From the NCBI GenBank assembly GCA_037501455.1, contig CM074864.1, forward strand, positions 22,562,001 to 22,626,000: a stretch of DNA of 64,000 bases, written 5' to 3'. The position numbers were made by a program, and so were the translations under genes. Below the pieces are notes generated by a model. The model ran no database searches. It had not been told where the DNA came from and saw nothing but the letters and a program-made list of their open reading frames with translations. This DNA is from Lantana camara (lineage: Eukaryota > Streptophyta > Magnoliopsida > Lamiales > Verbenaceae). Each line of letters begins with the position of its first letter. Position 1 is the stretch's first letter. Below are positions 37,126 to 50,152 of the stretch, in pieces.

Positions 37126-39783
37126 TGTAACGCCCCGATTTTCAGACAGTCAGGTACGCTCGACACGTGTGGGTTTCGAGCGTTAGGATTTTATTTTATT
37201 AATTTTGTTTAATTAATTTAAACGTGTTATATTAATTCTTATAAATTGTTTTCAACATGATTACATGGAAATTGTATTAAATTCATTTCATTTTGAGAAT
37301 TCTTGTATGAATGGAATTTAATTGTTACATGAGTTAATTATCCAATTTGATTTAATTGCCAAATTTTCCTTAAATGCTCATTCATTTCAATTGAGGGACT
37401 AAATCGCATGAAGACCTTTTGGACCTAATTGACCATTTCCAAACCTTTGATACTCAATTGCATAAACTATGGAATTTGGAGGATTCAATTGCAAATATTA
37501 CATTTTTCCCTAAAAATACAACGATATATGTTCTTCATTCTTCTTCCATCTTCATTCCATTTCCAATCATCATCATCTCTCTCTCGGCAAGCTTCCACAA
37601 GAGGAAGAGATAGTTTCATCTTACTCAAGCTCAATCATCAAGAATTTAGGAACTTTGAAGCATCATCATCCCCATAACTTCATCTCTCATCTTCTATTTT
37701 CATTCCAAGGTATATATGAGCTTATATGTGAATTCTTGATTATAATTCTTGAAGCTATGGTTTGAGATTAAATGGAATATTATGTGTTTTAATTGTTAGA
37801 AGCATGATCCTAAGCTTTAGACTTGAATTTCATGCATGATTCTTGAGGTTTATGGAGTTATATGCTAAATTGATATATGAGCTTGATGTGATGATTCTTG
37901 AGGATTAGGCATGAATTATGTGTTTATATTGAGTGTTATTGCCTCTCAAGCATGTATGCATATCTCCCTTTCATGAATTATAGTTTACGGAATTGAATTA
38001 CGGGTGTTTGGGAGCTTTGGGAGCTGGGTACGTAGCTCCCCTGTTCTTCTCCCCTGCTTCTGCATCTTCTGTAAAACGGGAACGACCCTTCCCGTTCCCT
38101 TTGTAACTGGGGAACAGCCGTTCCCATTGATTTGAATAATGTGCAGGCGGCGAGGAGGGGAACGACCGTTCCCACTTTGTCTCACAGACGGGAACGGCCG
38201 TTCCCAGCTTCAGGGAGCACTTCGGGGAGGTGGGAACGGCCCTTCCCACTTTGAACTAAAACCTGGAACGGCCGTTCCCACCCCACTGACAGAAGAAAAC
38301 ATTCTGCATAAAATTACATTTTTAGTCCCTCGATCCGACGACTTCTTTGACCCCAAATTGTTATTATATGATTGATTACATACCAAAACGTGATATTTAG
38401 ATGCCACATTGTTTATTGCATGATGTCTCGTACTTGATCACGCCGTGCGTCTTTTATGAAGTAATGTTCTTGAATTGTAGTCTCATGCACGTATATTATC
38501 CCGTTTCTTGTCCAGTTATTCTCCAGGGCAGAGATTGTCGAGCATGAGCACGTTCACGAATTCACGAGTCGTGTGTCGCCTGTCAGGTGAGGTTTAATTG
38601 CTAGTTATATAAAACCCGTATAACCTTTACGTGATCTTTCGGCCAAAGGTATTTATATTTATAATTTCATGAAATCGCTTATCATTTCAAGTCATGTTCA
38701 TGTAACGCAAGCAAGCCATGTTATTGTCATGAATCAAGCATGTTTTAGGCGAGTAGCATGACAGTTCACGTTGGGCCCGAGGGTAGTGACTAGAGCCAAC
38801 CGGGAAAGCAGGGGCTGACGGGTAACTCTGGCGCTATCCTCACCAAATTTGGGGTCACCCCTGAATCCGCTAAGAGGTTAGTGGAGGAAGGAGCTCCGGG
38901 CTTAAGGATTCATGTACCCTCTGCTCAACATGCATGGATGTTGGGGCCTTGCAATCCCATCATCAAACCGGAGGAAGAAGGAGACTGGGGATGAATCCGG
39001 CACCGCGGATTGTTCTCGGGTTATTGTATGATTTCCATTCCATGAACGTATTATATGATTACACATGCACAATTGCACGATAATTGAATTGCATGATCAC
39101 TTATTGTTTAATAATCAAGCAAGCATGTTCATGTACATTTGGAGTTCGGTTAGAGACCCCCCTTACTCGCCGGGGCCATGTATTGATCGCATGAAAACGA
39201 ACAAGTATTTAATTTTGATAGTTGTATTCTCGGGCGAAGAACATCCTCTTCTTGAACTTGTATATTTACCTTTTATAAACCTTTACCCGAGAATATAGCT
39301 TGCATGTTATCTGCGCTAATATATATGTAAACCCATCACTCGGTCTTCACAGACTGACGCCTCCACCTTTCAGGTTGTTGCAGGTGCACGCTAGGCGGGA
39401 GTCGAGTTGAGTCGAGTCAAGTCCAGTTCATGTAGTCGAGTCAACTATGGTTGGTGTATTTGGTTAATTGCTGTTAATTATGAAACTATAGTTATTGTTA
39501 TTGTTTTAAATGAAGATGATAATGTATTGATATGATAAGTTAGAATATATTTTATTTGGTAAATGAGAAAGGACATGAAATGCTAGATGGAAATATTTGA
39601 TCATGATTACTTTATGCTTCTGTTTAATTTCCATCGCATGTTTAAGTTATTCCCGCCTAGCTTGTCGTGTATTGCATTGTCACCCCGTTCGCTATAGGTT
39701 GATTCATGTACGGATTGGTCGTTTCATACGTGGATCGAGGCTATAGTGCGGGGGATGTAGTGCTCTGGGGTTAGGGTGCTACA
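37126..39783 (+). repeat. LARD-B 5' LTR
   Basis: A 2658-bp LTR. It includes the palindrome array (38078-38283), a block at about 38765-38945 that matches LARD-A in reverse complement (GTTGGGCCCGAGGGTAGTGA), and another near 39640-39740. It aligns with the split 3' LTR almost throughout. Confidence 0.9.
38078..38283. repeat. Palindrome array, LARD-B 5' LTR
   Basis: Six copies of GGGAACGGCCGTTCCC or variants (for example GGGAACGACCGTTCCC and the perfect form near 38190-38205) at spacings of about 25-50 bp. The corresponding array in the 3' LTR is at 43718-43926. Confidence 0.85.
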
Positions 39784-39791
39784 TCTACAGG

Positions 39792-39803
39792 TGGTATCAG
39801 AGC
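39792..39803 (+). promoter_or_regulatory. Primer-binding site, LARD-B
   Basis: TGGTATCAGAGC, complementary to initiator tRNA-Met, eight bases after the 5' LTR. Confidence 0.92.
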
Positions 39804-42423
39804 CCGGTTGCAAAACCGAGGTTCTCGAGTCGTGTCAAGTCAGTCTAGGTCGCACGGCATAGGAATTACTTGACAATTTGAGAGTCCTGCATTTTATTTG
39901 AACTTGTTGATTTACTTGAATTCCGTGAAGTACTGGGATTATGCTATAATTTAAGTGAATTGTTTGATAACTTGTGTACTGCATTGATTTGTATTATTAA
40001 TCGCCAATTAATTGATCTTGAATTGCTGGAAATTTATGTGACCAACGTGGTTTATCATACACTTTGACGATTTATTTGTTGCAATTTATATTTAATTCTT
40101 GATACCTGTACTAATTATGTGACAAGTATGTGACATGAGCACGCTTCACCCCCATGCATTTATTTTCAAAAGTAAGTTGTGAGTGACAGGTTTTGGAAAT
40201 GTATTAATCAAGGCCGGAGGATTTTAAAATTTAAGAGACTGATTAACCGTTCGAACCAAGTTGCAATTCGGTCAACCAAGAATGGATACCGGAACCGAGC
40301 TCGATATTTCTACTGTGCCAAGTTCTTCAATTCATTCATAAGCACGTGCATCAAAGCTACTAATTAATTGCTTCTCATTTATAAATGTTGTTCTAATTGT
40401 ATGTGAAATTTCCTACTTGATGCCTTGGATACCTGTTCAAATTATTTACATTATTTACATTCCCTTACTTATAAGAATATCTTCGAAATGATATAATTGT
40501 TCTAAAATGTTGCATTTTAAATTGGTGGTAATATGTGCATTGACACTTTAATCATCATGCATTATTTAGTGTTTATTGTCAATAGGCTCTCCCTATGCTC
40601 TACACAATCCTTGCTCCTATTCTTACCGACTCGAATTTAAAGAAGAGGTTTTGAATCATCGGGTATCATGTTGTAGCCAGGTTATTTGATTCTGATTGGA
40701 AGTTAGCAATATTTGGGGCTGTGAGAATTTAATTGTCCAGAATTTAATAAGAGCAGAAATTAATCGGCATTTTGGGGATTCAGTAAGGGTAGGAGGAAGA
40801 ACTTTTCTTAATTCGGATCAGGGTGTTAACTTGGCAAATATGAACTCTAGAAGTAGTAGGTGGTAAGTACAGGATATGGCATTTTCACGAGTAGCAGAAG
40901 GGTTGTGGGATGATGGAAAATTTTAATATCAAATCAGAGTGGTAACGGTCGGGGAATTTCAAGTTGGGTATGTCATTAACAGAAAAGGTTATGGGAGTTG
41001 AATCAACAGAGAAGCTTGCAAGTGGAAAAGGACAAAATGAATTTAAAGAATAAGAAAATTCTATTTTCTTAAGGGGGAGAGTCGGTGTGGGAATAAATTG
41101 AAGTCTGCAGTTCACTTGGGAAAGTTGGAAACCTCAAGAAAACTGACTTTCCTGGAAACTTCTATCAGAACCATGTGAAAGAAGTTCCAATAACTTGAAA
41201 TTTTCTCCCTCTTATACAAAGAAAAGTTCCATCATCGACAGTACCTTTGTTCCATTATCGTTTTCAAGAAAGTGGGTACACCGTCCGTAGTTCTCCGGTA
41301 ACCTCAGGATATCCGTTGACTTAGTAAATAGAAAAGGATACAATTCGGGTGATACGCGGAATCAATCTCAAGTTTTGGTAGGTTAACTCCGACAAGAGTT
41401 TTCTTACGAAGTTATTACTTATAACCTAGAGATGCCTGTAAGTGTACATCGTGTTTTCATCCGTGTTGTCGCCGTCACCTCTATAAATATACCAGTTTAC
41501 CCTAAACACTTCAGAAAGATGAAAGCTTGAGTGATCCTTTCTTTCAAGATGTTTCGTTGAATTGGTAGGTATGTCATCAAACTTCAGGGATCAATTGGAA
41601 GGCATTTCACTAGGGCCTGATTCTTTCGGCTTCTATGCAAGTGGGCTTGCTGAATTACTCTCACGGGATGATAACCTCGATTCTTTTGTAATAAATATCC
41701 GCCGTATTGTTAACTAAGGGAATAGAAGCTCAACTCTCGGGTTTCAAATAAAGAGTTTAAGATCTTTGCTCTGGAAAATGTTTCACTTTGATTACGAAGG
41801 TCGAGGAAATGGTAAAACCTGTTCTCTCTGTTGGTCGAATAAGAGCTTGCTTGGAACACCAAGTCAGTCTTTTAAGCTTGACCGGGCAACTACTCTCTAA
41901 CAAGAAAATCAGGGTATTCTCACTTCTGAAACCAGAAAGTAAATGTGAGAATCAGTGCAAGAAAGGTTCAACTGGCAGATCTGGGATTAAAAACGGGCCT
42001 GAAGAGGTAGTGATTAACGATGATTTACGGATTATTTTAGGGAATAGCAGGAGGACAGAGATGATTATCAAGAATGGGAATGTTGAACCGTAGTGGGGTA
42101 AAGCAAGAAAATTCTCAACTAAAGAATCAAGTACTCCACCGAATTACTTCAGTTCCAGAACTTCAATCCTTGGTGAACGGTACATTTAACCATGCATACC
42201 ACGAGCATCATTATTTGATTATTATCATTATCTTGTTATTCTTGTACGTGATTCCTTGTTTATTATTATTATTATTATTTCATTGTTCCCGTATATAATT
42301 CCTTGATTATTATTACTTGTTTACGTGAACGATTATTTGCATAGATGATAATTTTTATTTGATCCTTATTTGTTAATTGTAAATAATTGTTTAAGTGCTC
42401 GCCTGAATTTTATTCGGTGTGCG

Positions 42424-42529
42424 TGAGGGACGGGGATTCTCTCAGGGTTGTCAAGAGAAGGGGTTCTCTTGTTACTTGCTCGAGAGACGGGGTTCTCTCG
42501 TTAATTGTTTGAGAGCCGGGGCACTCTCA
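42424..42529 (+). repeat. Four hairpins with GGGG loops, 29-bp period
   Basis: Hairpins start at 42424, 42452, 42481 and 42510 (spacing 28, 29 and 29). Hairpin 2 is CAAGAGAAGGGGTTCTCTTG, hairpin 3 is CGAGAGACGGGGTTCTCTCG and hairpin 4 is TGAGAGCCGGGGCACTCTCA. Hairpin 1 has stem TGAGGGA and TCTCTCA with one G-T pair. Each loop holds GGGG. Stems differ between units but pairing is kept. Confidence 0.8.
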
Positions 42530-42760
42530 CTATTCTTAATCACTTGGAAACTTATTTTAGTGGAAGGTTAGATTTTCTTACAAGTGTTTAGGCTCCGGAA
42601 AGTTGAGGGTCGTGATTTCACATCTTGGAAGAATCTTGTGGATTGAAGACCTCTTTCGAACTAATCCCTGACGGTGAGTAGCTAACCCGCGTGGGATGAA
42701 CACGTAAGAGCCAATTAAATTCCAGGAATTCAGGGCATGGAATCCGAGGACGGATTCTCT

Positions 42761-42775
42761 TAAGGGGGAGAGAGT
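42761..42775 (+). promoter_or_regulatory. Polypurine tract, LARD-B
   Basis: TAAGGGGGAGAGAGT directly before the 3' LTR start TGTAACG, nearly the same as in LARD-A. Confidence 0.88.
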
Positions 42776-44178
42776 TGTAACGCCCCGATTTTCAGACAGT
42801 CAGGTACGCTCGACACGTGTGGGTTTCGAGCGTTAGGATTTTATTTTATTAATTTCGTTTAATTAATTTAAACGTGTTATATTAATTCTTATAATTTATT
42901 TTCAACATGATTACGTGGAAATTGTATGAAATTCATTTCATTTTGAGAATTCTTGTATGAATGGAATTTAATTGTTACAAAAGTTAATTGTCCAATTTGA
43001 TTTAATTGCCAAATTTTCCTTAAATGCTCATTCATTTCAATTGAGGGACTAAATTGCATGAAGACCTTTTGGACCTAATTGACCATTTCCAAACCTTTGA
43101 TACTCAATTGCATAAACTATGGAATTTGGAGGATTCAATTACAAATATTACATTTTTCCCTAAAAATACAACGATATATGTTCTTCATTCTTCTTCCATC
43201 TTCATTCCATTTCCAATCATCATCATCTCTCTCTCGGCAAGCTTCCACAAGAGGAAGAGATAGTTTCATCTTACTCAAGCTCAATCATCAAGAATTTAGG
43301 AACTTTGAAGCATCATCATCCCCATAACTTCATCTCTCATCTTCTCTTTTCATTCCAAGGTATATATGAGCTTATGTGTGAATTCTTGATAATAATTCTT
43401 GAAGCTAGGGTTTGAGATTAAATGGAATATTATGTGTTTTAATTGTTAGAAGCATGATCCTAAGCTTTAGACTTGAATTTCATGCATGATTCTTGAGGTT
43501 TATGGAGTTATATGCTAAATTGATATATGAGCTTGATGTGATGATTCTTGAGGATTAGGCATGAATTATGTGTTTATATTGAGTGTTATTGCCTCTCAAG
43601 CATGTATGCATATCTCCCTTTCATGAATTATAGTTTATGGAATTGAATTACGGGTGTTTGCGAGCTGGGTACGTAGCTCCCCTATTCTTCTCCCCTACTT
43701 CTGCATCTTCTGTAAAACGGGAACGGCTCTTCCCGTTCCCTTTGTAACTGGGGAACAGCCGTTCCCATTGATTTGAATAATGTGCAGGCGGCGAGGAGGG
43801 GAACGACCGTTCCCACTTTGTCTCACAGACGGGAACGGCCGTTCCCATCTTCGGGGAGCACTTCGGGGAGGCGGGAACGGTCCTTCCCACTTTGAACTAA
43901 AACCTGGAACGGCCGTCCCCACCCCACCGACAGAAGAAAACATTCTGCATAAAATTACATTTTTAGCCCCTCGATCCGACGACTTCTTTGACCCCAAATT
44001 GTTATTATATGATTGATTACATGCCAAAACGTGATATTTAGATGCCACATTATTTATTGCATGATGTCTCGTACTTGATCACGCCGTTCGTCTTTTATGA
44101 AGTAATGTCCTTGAATTGTAGTCTCATGCTCGTATATTGTCCCGTTTCTTCTCCAGTTATTCTCCAGGGCGGAGATTG
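42776..44178 (+). repeat. LARD-B 3' LTR, first part
   Basis: It matches 37126-38547 of the 5' LTR closely, including the palindrome array (43718-43926). It ends at the GATTG copied on copia B insertion and continues at 54162. Confidence 0.92.
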
Positions 44179-46110
44179 TGTTGGAAAACACGAATCAGAA
44201 AGCAGCGGAATTTAAAAAAATTTCCCAACAAAAGGACCTTGAACTCGGAATCGTGTAACCAAATTCGTAAAGATAGAAAACTTACTTTTCTTTTATTCTT
44301 TCTTGAAGCGTTTCAAGCCACCCAAGAACGCTCTTCTCGCGGCTTGATCCCCTCTCCTTGGTAAAGCTCGAATCTTCAAACTTCTAACTTGAAGTCTCTA
44401 GAGAAAGTCCACCAACTTGATCACAATCTAACTAGTAAGGATGCTAGTTCTCTAGTTAGTGTTTAGGCTTAACCTAGGGTTTAATATAATCTTGGAGAAA
44501 GGAAGGTGTTCAACACATGAACCAAAAGAATTGTCAATTAGCTCTAAAGGGGAGCTCGAGCTCCCCTATGTATAGGAGGGAGTGCCGATCCAAATCCTTG
44601 TTGGACAAGGATTTGGTTCCTCTCTCTCCTATTACTTGATTATCAAGTATTTTCCAACTTTGACTTTGAATTCTAATTCTAGTCAACTTTTAAGAGAGCT
44701 AAAAATATCCAAACTATTTTTGGATAATTTTATACTTTATTTATTATAAAATAAATAACTTATTTTTATCTAATTAATTAATTCGTAATTAATTAACTAG
44801 ATTATTTTCTCCAAAATTAGACTTTCCTTTTAATTCAAAATTAAACCAAAGTCTATTAAATAATTAACACATTAATTATTTAACATCACATAATCACGTG
44901 TGGCACACGTGTCTTAATGACACGTGTCCAATCACGTGAGCCACACGTGTGATTTCACACGTGTGGAACCCCTTAGGCTCGATTAACTCGTTTAATCATT
45001 TTTAAGCCTCAACTCATGTAACCAAGTTGTTGTGTGTGACCCTCTAGGTTCTCAATTCAATTAGCAGTGACCCCAATTAATTAATTCACTAATTAATTAA
45101 TCAGTCCACAGATTAAACGACCATAGTCTAGCAACAGGTGTTTAACCCCTAGCTGAATTGGAATGTTCGGATTCGACAGAACCTTTAAGTCATTGATTCA
45201 TGTGAGATACAATCCTCCTACTTACTATCTCTCAACCAAGATCTAGGGCAAGGGAATAATTAGAACCCTAATAATCCGGTCTTAAAGCTAAGTGCATTTC
45301 ATATCCATTTGATCTCAATCCAAGAAACCCTTTTCTTGATGTCTTGATCTACTGCCTTGGCCAAGGACTCCATATGGCATATGAATGACTTACACAATAA
45401 GAGATCACCTTGCAAATGCAAGTGTAGGTCCTATCTTGATTCTCATTCACTTTCATGAGTCACTTGTGCAGCCCCAGCATAAGCCTTGAATCAGTTGTCT
45501 AAGGTGACACCCTTTAAAGCTTATACCTAAGACTACAGAGTTAACTCATAAAGTGACAAGGAACCTCAAGTCTAAGGATCAATTAATCACATCAATGACT
45601 CGTGAGATATTTTCTAATCTGGAAGTTTCATTTCCTGAAATAGAAACTTCCTTTCCCATTTAGGAATGTTCTCACACGGGGCACCTCAGTGAACTTACTT
45701 ATTAAAGTAAGCACCCTCATGTATCACGCACGTATCAACTATACACTTTGCACCTCCATGAAACAAGGTGGTCCTTCTTAAGGGCGTGATCCCACAAGCA
45801 AGCCTTAGAGGAGTCAGGTTGACACTCCCACTGTCTGTAGGACTCATCGGCTTGGAGTATTTTACTAATCATGACTTATGTGATATAGGGCTCGTTTCAT
45901 GAACCATTTCACCTAAATGGTAGAGTCCTAAAGTCATCAGGATTAGGGGAGTTCTTATACATGCACAGCTAAAGTAAACGCATACCAAACAAGAGCATAT
46001 AAAGAAGTGTTGTCTCAATTCGTTATTTCATTCAAAGATTTTCTGTGATTACAATAAGGAAAAGCACAAAGCGGATATACAATCGGCTTTCTAGGGCACT
46101 ATTCCTAACA
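44179..46110 (-). repeat. Copia B 3' LTR
   Basis: A 1932-bp LTR. It contains six CACGTG motifs at 44895-44963 and the 20-bp palindrome at 44548-44567. Its TATA region reads TATGTATA on the plus strand, one base off the other copies. Confidence 0.93.
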
Positions 46111-46126
46111 ATCTCCCACTTGCCCG

Positions 46127-46513
46127 TCAAAGCCATTCTAAAGCTACTCTAAGTCCCATCTTCTGAAGATGACCTTGGAAAGCTTCTCGACTAAGGGGTT
46201 TAGTAAGTGGATCTGCCACGTTCTCTGCTGATGTGACCCTCTCAATTCGCACATCTCCTCTTTTGATAATATCACGGATTAGGTGATACTTCCTCATAAT
46301 GTGCTTGGTCCGTTGGTGAGATCTTGGTTCTCTTGCTTGAGCAACCGCCCCAGTGTTGTCACAAAACACAGTAATGGGGTCTTTCATGCTAGGAACAACA
46401 TTCAATTCTTGAATGAAGTTTCTAATCCAAACACCTTCCTTAGCTGCATCATTTGCAGCTAAGTATTCGGCCTCAGTGGTCGAATCTGCAGTGGTTGTTT
46501 GCTTGGAACTCTT
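46127..46513 (-). pseudogene. Copia B RNase H, C-terminal part after a stop
   Basis: It continues the pol frame after a TAG at about 46514-46516, where related elements have Trp. It holds the RNase H motifs TTEAEYLA, the DNTGA segment and RTKHI, ending 15 bp from the LTR. RNase H would remove RNA from the RNA-DNA hybrid. As the frame is unchanged, only this one stop separates it from the main pol frame. Confidence 0.85.
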
Positions 46514-49500
46514 CTAACTCATTGCTCCGCCGTTTAGGCAGAAAATGTATCCTGACATTGACTTAAAATCATCTAAGTCAGATGCAAAGCTTGCATCGCA
46601 GTATCCTTCGACAGTAAGATCTTTCTGACCTCCGTAAACTAAGAATAAATCTTTAGTACTTTTCAAGTACTTAAGAATATTCTTCACGGCAGCCCAGTGA
46701 CCATCTCCAGGGTCAGATTGGAAACGACTCGTTACACTACGTGCATAAGCCACATCAGGTCGAGTACATAACATTGCATACATTATGCTACCTATTGCTG
46801 ATGCATAAGGTGTATGAGTCATTCTTTCCTTTTCAAGGTTAGTCTTAGGACACATCTTCTTTGAAAGACATGTTCCTACACTCATAGGAAGGTTCTTAAC
46901 CTTTGCTGACTCCATATTGAATCTCTTCAATACTTTGTCAATGTACATCAACTGTGATAGTCCTATTAACCTTCTAGATCTATCTCTATAGATTTTAATT
47001 CCAAGGATATAGGACGCATCACCAAGATCTTTCATCTCGAATTGGTTCGATAACCATAACTTAGTCACTTTCATGTCATCCTTCGAATTCCCAATAAGAA
47101 GGATGTCATCAACATAAAGTACTAAGAATTGCACTGAGGTCTCCAATTCCTTTCTATACACACATGATTCATTCGAAATTTGGGTGAAGCCAAACGCTTT
47201 GACCGATTCATCAAATCGAATGTTCCAATTCCTAGAAGCCTGTTTCAATCCATAGATTGATCTTTGGAGTTTGCAAACCTTTTGCTCACTCCCACTGAAT
47301 GTGAAACCTATGGGTTGCTCCATATAAATGTCTTTGTCAATGTCACCATTGAGAAAGGCAGTTTTCACATCCATTTGCCATATCTCATAGTCATAATATG
47401 CAGCAATGGCAAGCATGATTCGAATGGACTTTTGCATTGCAACTGGTGAAAAGGTTTCGTCAAAGTCCACGCCGGGTCTTTGAGTGAATCCTTTTGCAAC
47501 CAGTCTTGCTTTGTAGGCCGCAATGCTTCCATCAACTCCAAGTTTTCTCTTAAAGATCCATTTGCAACCTATGGGTTTGACCCCATCAGGCAAATCTACC
47601 AAGGTCCAAACTTGGTTGGAGTTCATGGAGTCCATTTCGGATTTCATGGCTTCTATCCACTGTTCAGAGTCAGAATCTGAAAGTGCCTCCTCATATGTTA
47701 AAGGATCATTATCCTTTTGAGAGATTTCATGGAAGAATCCATACCATCTCTCCGGCTGTCTAGGAGTACGTTCAGAACGCCTTAGAGGAGGATTTTCATG
47801 TGTATCGAAATTCGTGATTGGTTGTAGTTGATCAGAGTGGGACGTTTCTTCAGTGGGTGGTGTGGGGTCACTTTGTACTTCTTCTAATTCTATGATCTTG
47901 CCTTTCTTTTCTTTAAGGAACGGTTCCTCAAGAAAAGTGGCATTTCTGGAAACAAACACCTTTTGCTCAGATTGATCATAGAAATAGTATCCTATGGATT
48001 CCTTAGGATAACCTACAAAGTAGCATAAGTTAGAACGAGATTCTAACTTATCTCCCACTGTCCTCTTCACGTAAGCAGGACAACCCCAAATTCTTAAATA
48101 AGAATAACTAGGGATTTTACCATGCCACATTTCATAGGGCGTCTTGGGGACTGACTTAGAGGGAACTAGATTCAGAATCTTTGCTGCACTTTCTAGGGCA
48201 TAACCCCAGAAAGAAGGTGGTAAGTCAGTGAAACTCATCATGGAACGAACCATATCAAGTAGGGTTCGATTCCTTCTCTCAGAAACTCCATTAAGCTGAG
48301 GAGTTCCCGGAGGAGTCCACTGAGAGATAATCCCATTATCTTTGAGATGATTAAGGAATTCTTCACTGAGATATTCGCCTCCTCGATCAGATCGAAGTGC
48401 TTTTATCTTGTGACCAGTTTGGTTCTCAACCTCCTTTTGAAATTCTAAGAATTTCTCAAAAGCTTCAGATTTATACTTCATTAAGTATACATAACCATAC
48501 CGACTAAAGTCATCAGTAAAGGTTATGAAGTACTGATGATTGTTTCTAGTGCTTACACTAAGCGGTCCACAAACATCAGTATGGATCAAATCCAAAACCT
48601 TAGTGGCACGTTCCACAGTTCCTTTAAAAGGGACTTTGGACATTTTTCCTTTGAGACAGGATTCGCAAGAAGTTAACTCTTTGAGATCATTTTCAGAGAA
48701 TGATCCTAAAGTGTTTATCTTGCTAATTCTGTTCTTGGAAATGTGTCCTAATCTAGCGTGCCATAAGGGAGCTGAAACTTTGTCATCTCTCTTACGCTTC
48801 GTTTCTCGTTGTATATTCATAATATTGATATTTTGAGTTAGGTAAAGTCCATTACTTAGAGTACCGATGTGAACGGAAGAGTTGTTCCGTTTGATAAAAT
48901 ATTTACCATTCTTAATATAAGTTTCATAACCTTCACAATCTAATATTGGAACTGAAATTATATTACGAATAATGTTCTGTACATAAAGGACTTTATTTAA
49001 TACTAACTCAAAACTACCTAAATCTAATCTAATTGTGCCTAAAGCTCGAGCTTCAACGTTTGAGCCATCGCCGATCTTCAAGACACATTCTCCTTCTTTG
49101 AGTTGTTGGACTTCACTTAGCATCTGTACATCATTACAGATATGAGTTCCACAACCGGTATCAAGTACCCAAGAACTAGAATTAATAGAAAGATTTACTT
49201 CAACGAGAAAGATACCTTTCTTCAGAGTAGCCTTGTACTCTGGGTAGTTTCTCCTCCAATGTCCCGCTTTGCCACAATGGAAGCAAACATCCTCTTTCTG
49301 ATCACGCTTCTTCTTTTGGGCCTTCCCCTTCGAAATGCCACCAGTGGGCCTAAGGGGTTTCTTCTTCTTCTTTTGGGCTTTCTTGCCCTTACCTTTAGAA
49401 GGCCCAGAAGAGGAAGATGGAGCATTCACCATCAAAACCTTATTGTCCTTCTTGATCGTGCTTTCAGCAGTCACAAGCTGACTAATCAGCTCAGCTACAG

Positions 49501-49561
49501 TAGCACCAGCATGAAAGTTTCTCAGTAAGGGCAAGAAACTTGAGTCCATATTCATGGACAA
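46514..49561 (-). pseudogene. Copia B gag C-terminus and pol (PR-IN-RT), 1015 codons
   Basis: Positions count from the Met at 49561. A zinc knuckle lies at 93-106 (CFHCGKAGHWRRNY), whose fourth ligand is Tyr instead of Cys. The protease motif LDTGCGTH is near 133-140. Integrase has HHCC ligands at His268, His273, Cys299 and Cys302, and the catalytic triad Asp329, Asp392, Glu428. RT spans about 650-890 with YVDD at 816-819. RNase H begins at 987 (YCDAS). The order PR-IN-RT is that of Ty1/copia. The Met used is not the real start: gag should begin at 49946, and a 101-bp deletion at about 49514 shifts the frame. It ends at a single TAG inside RNase H. Confidence 0.92.
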
Positions 49562-49946
49562 TTGAACTTTCCCTCATTCTCAAGTGGAACAATTCCTTTG
49601 AAGTGTTATACCTTGTAACACGTTCATGAGGGCGGTAAAGTTGCTCTAGGTGGTCGTAAATCTCCCAAGCAAATTCCATGGCCTCATGTTGCCTTTGCAA
49701 GTCCGGAGACATGTTAGCCAACATAAGGCAACGGGCTTGGAGATTATCATCCTTCCACTTCTGAATCGTATCCCGCTCGGCCCGAGTGGGAGCCTCCCCT
49801 TCGGGACTAGGCTCCCCTTCGAAGAGAACATAAGTTCTCTTCTCAGAATCTAAAATGATTTTTAGATTCCTCAGCCAATCAGAATAGTTGGGACCAGTCA
49901 ACTTGTTTGACTCGAGGATCGATACAAGAGGGTTTTTGGTTGCCAT
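49514..49946 (-). pseudogene. Copia B gag N-terminal part, frameshifted
   Basis: It starts MATKNPLVSILESNKLTGPN, with YSDWLRNLKIIL after it, the common start of this copia gag family (DUF4219/UBN2-like). It leaves the frame at about 49514, where 101 bp present in copia A (19467-19567) is missing. The true protein would continue into the zinc knuckle near 49240. Confidence 0.85.
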
Positions 49947-50152
49947 TTCAAAACACGTAGAGAATCACAGTATCTACGACCTAAATGGTAAAACAGAGAA
50001 CTAGTGAGCATGCTGAATTATAACGATATACAAAAGATAAGGTCTTTAATCTATTGTAGCTCCCACTGTTTTTCAAAGATCTAGAATTCCCAAAGATCTA
50101 AGAGGAACACGTTTCCCAATGGGTACTAAGATCCTAGGCATTTTACCTCGAA

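Larger units (their letters stand above)
39784..42775 (+). mobile_element. LARD-B internal region (non-coding)
   Basis: A 2992-bp region between PBS and polypurine tract. The first 80 bp resembles LARD-A (a GTCGTGTCAAGT element, then AGGTCG-ACGGC-TAGGAA). There are only short open frames; the longest (101 codons, 41788-42093) has no domain I recognise. A four-hairpin array lies at 42424-42529 and a polypurine tract at 42761-42775. Confidence 0.82.

Noticed and set aside
41788..42093. A 101-codon open frame in the LARD-B internal region
   Set aside because: No domain, no partner frame and no counterpart in LARD-A; expected by chance in 3 kb.
42424..42529. The 29-bp periodic array considered as a CRISPR-like array
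   Set aside because: The host is a plant; units are degenerate and contiguous with no unique spacers, and it lies inside an LTR element.
47264..49853. Several plus-strand open frames across copia B
   Set aside because: They oppose a clear minus-strand gag-pol and show no domains.
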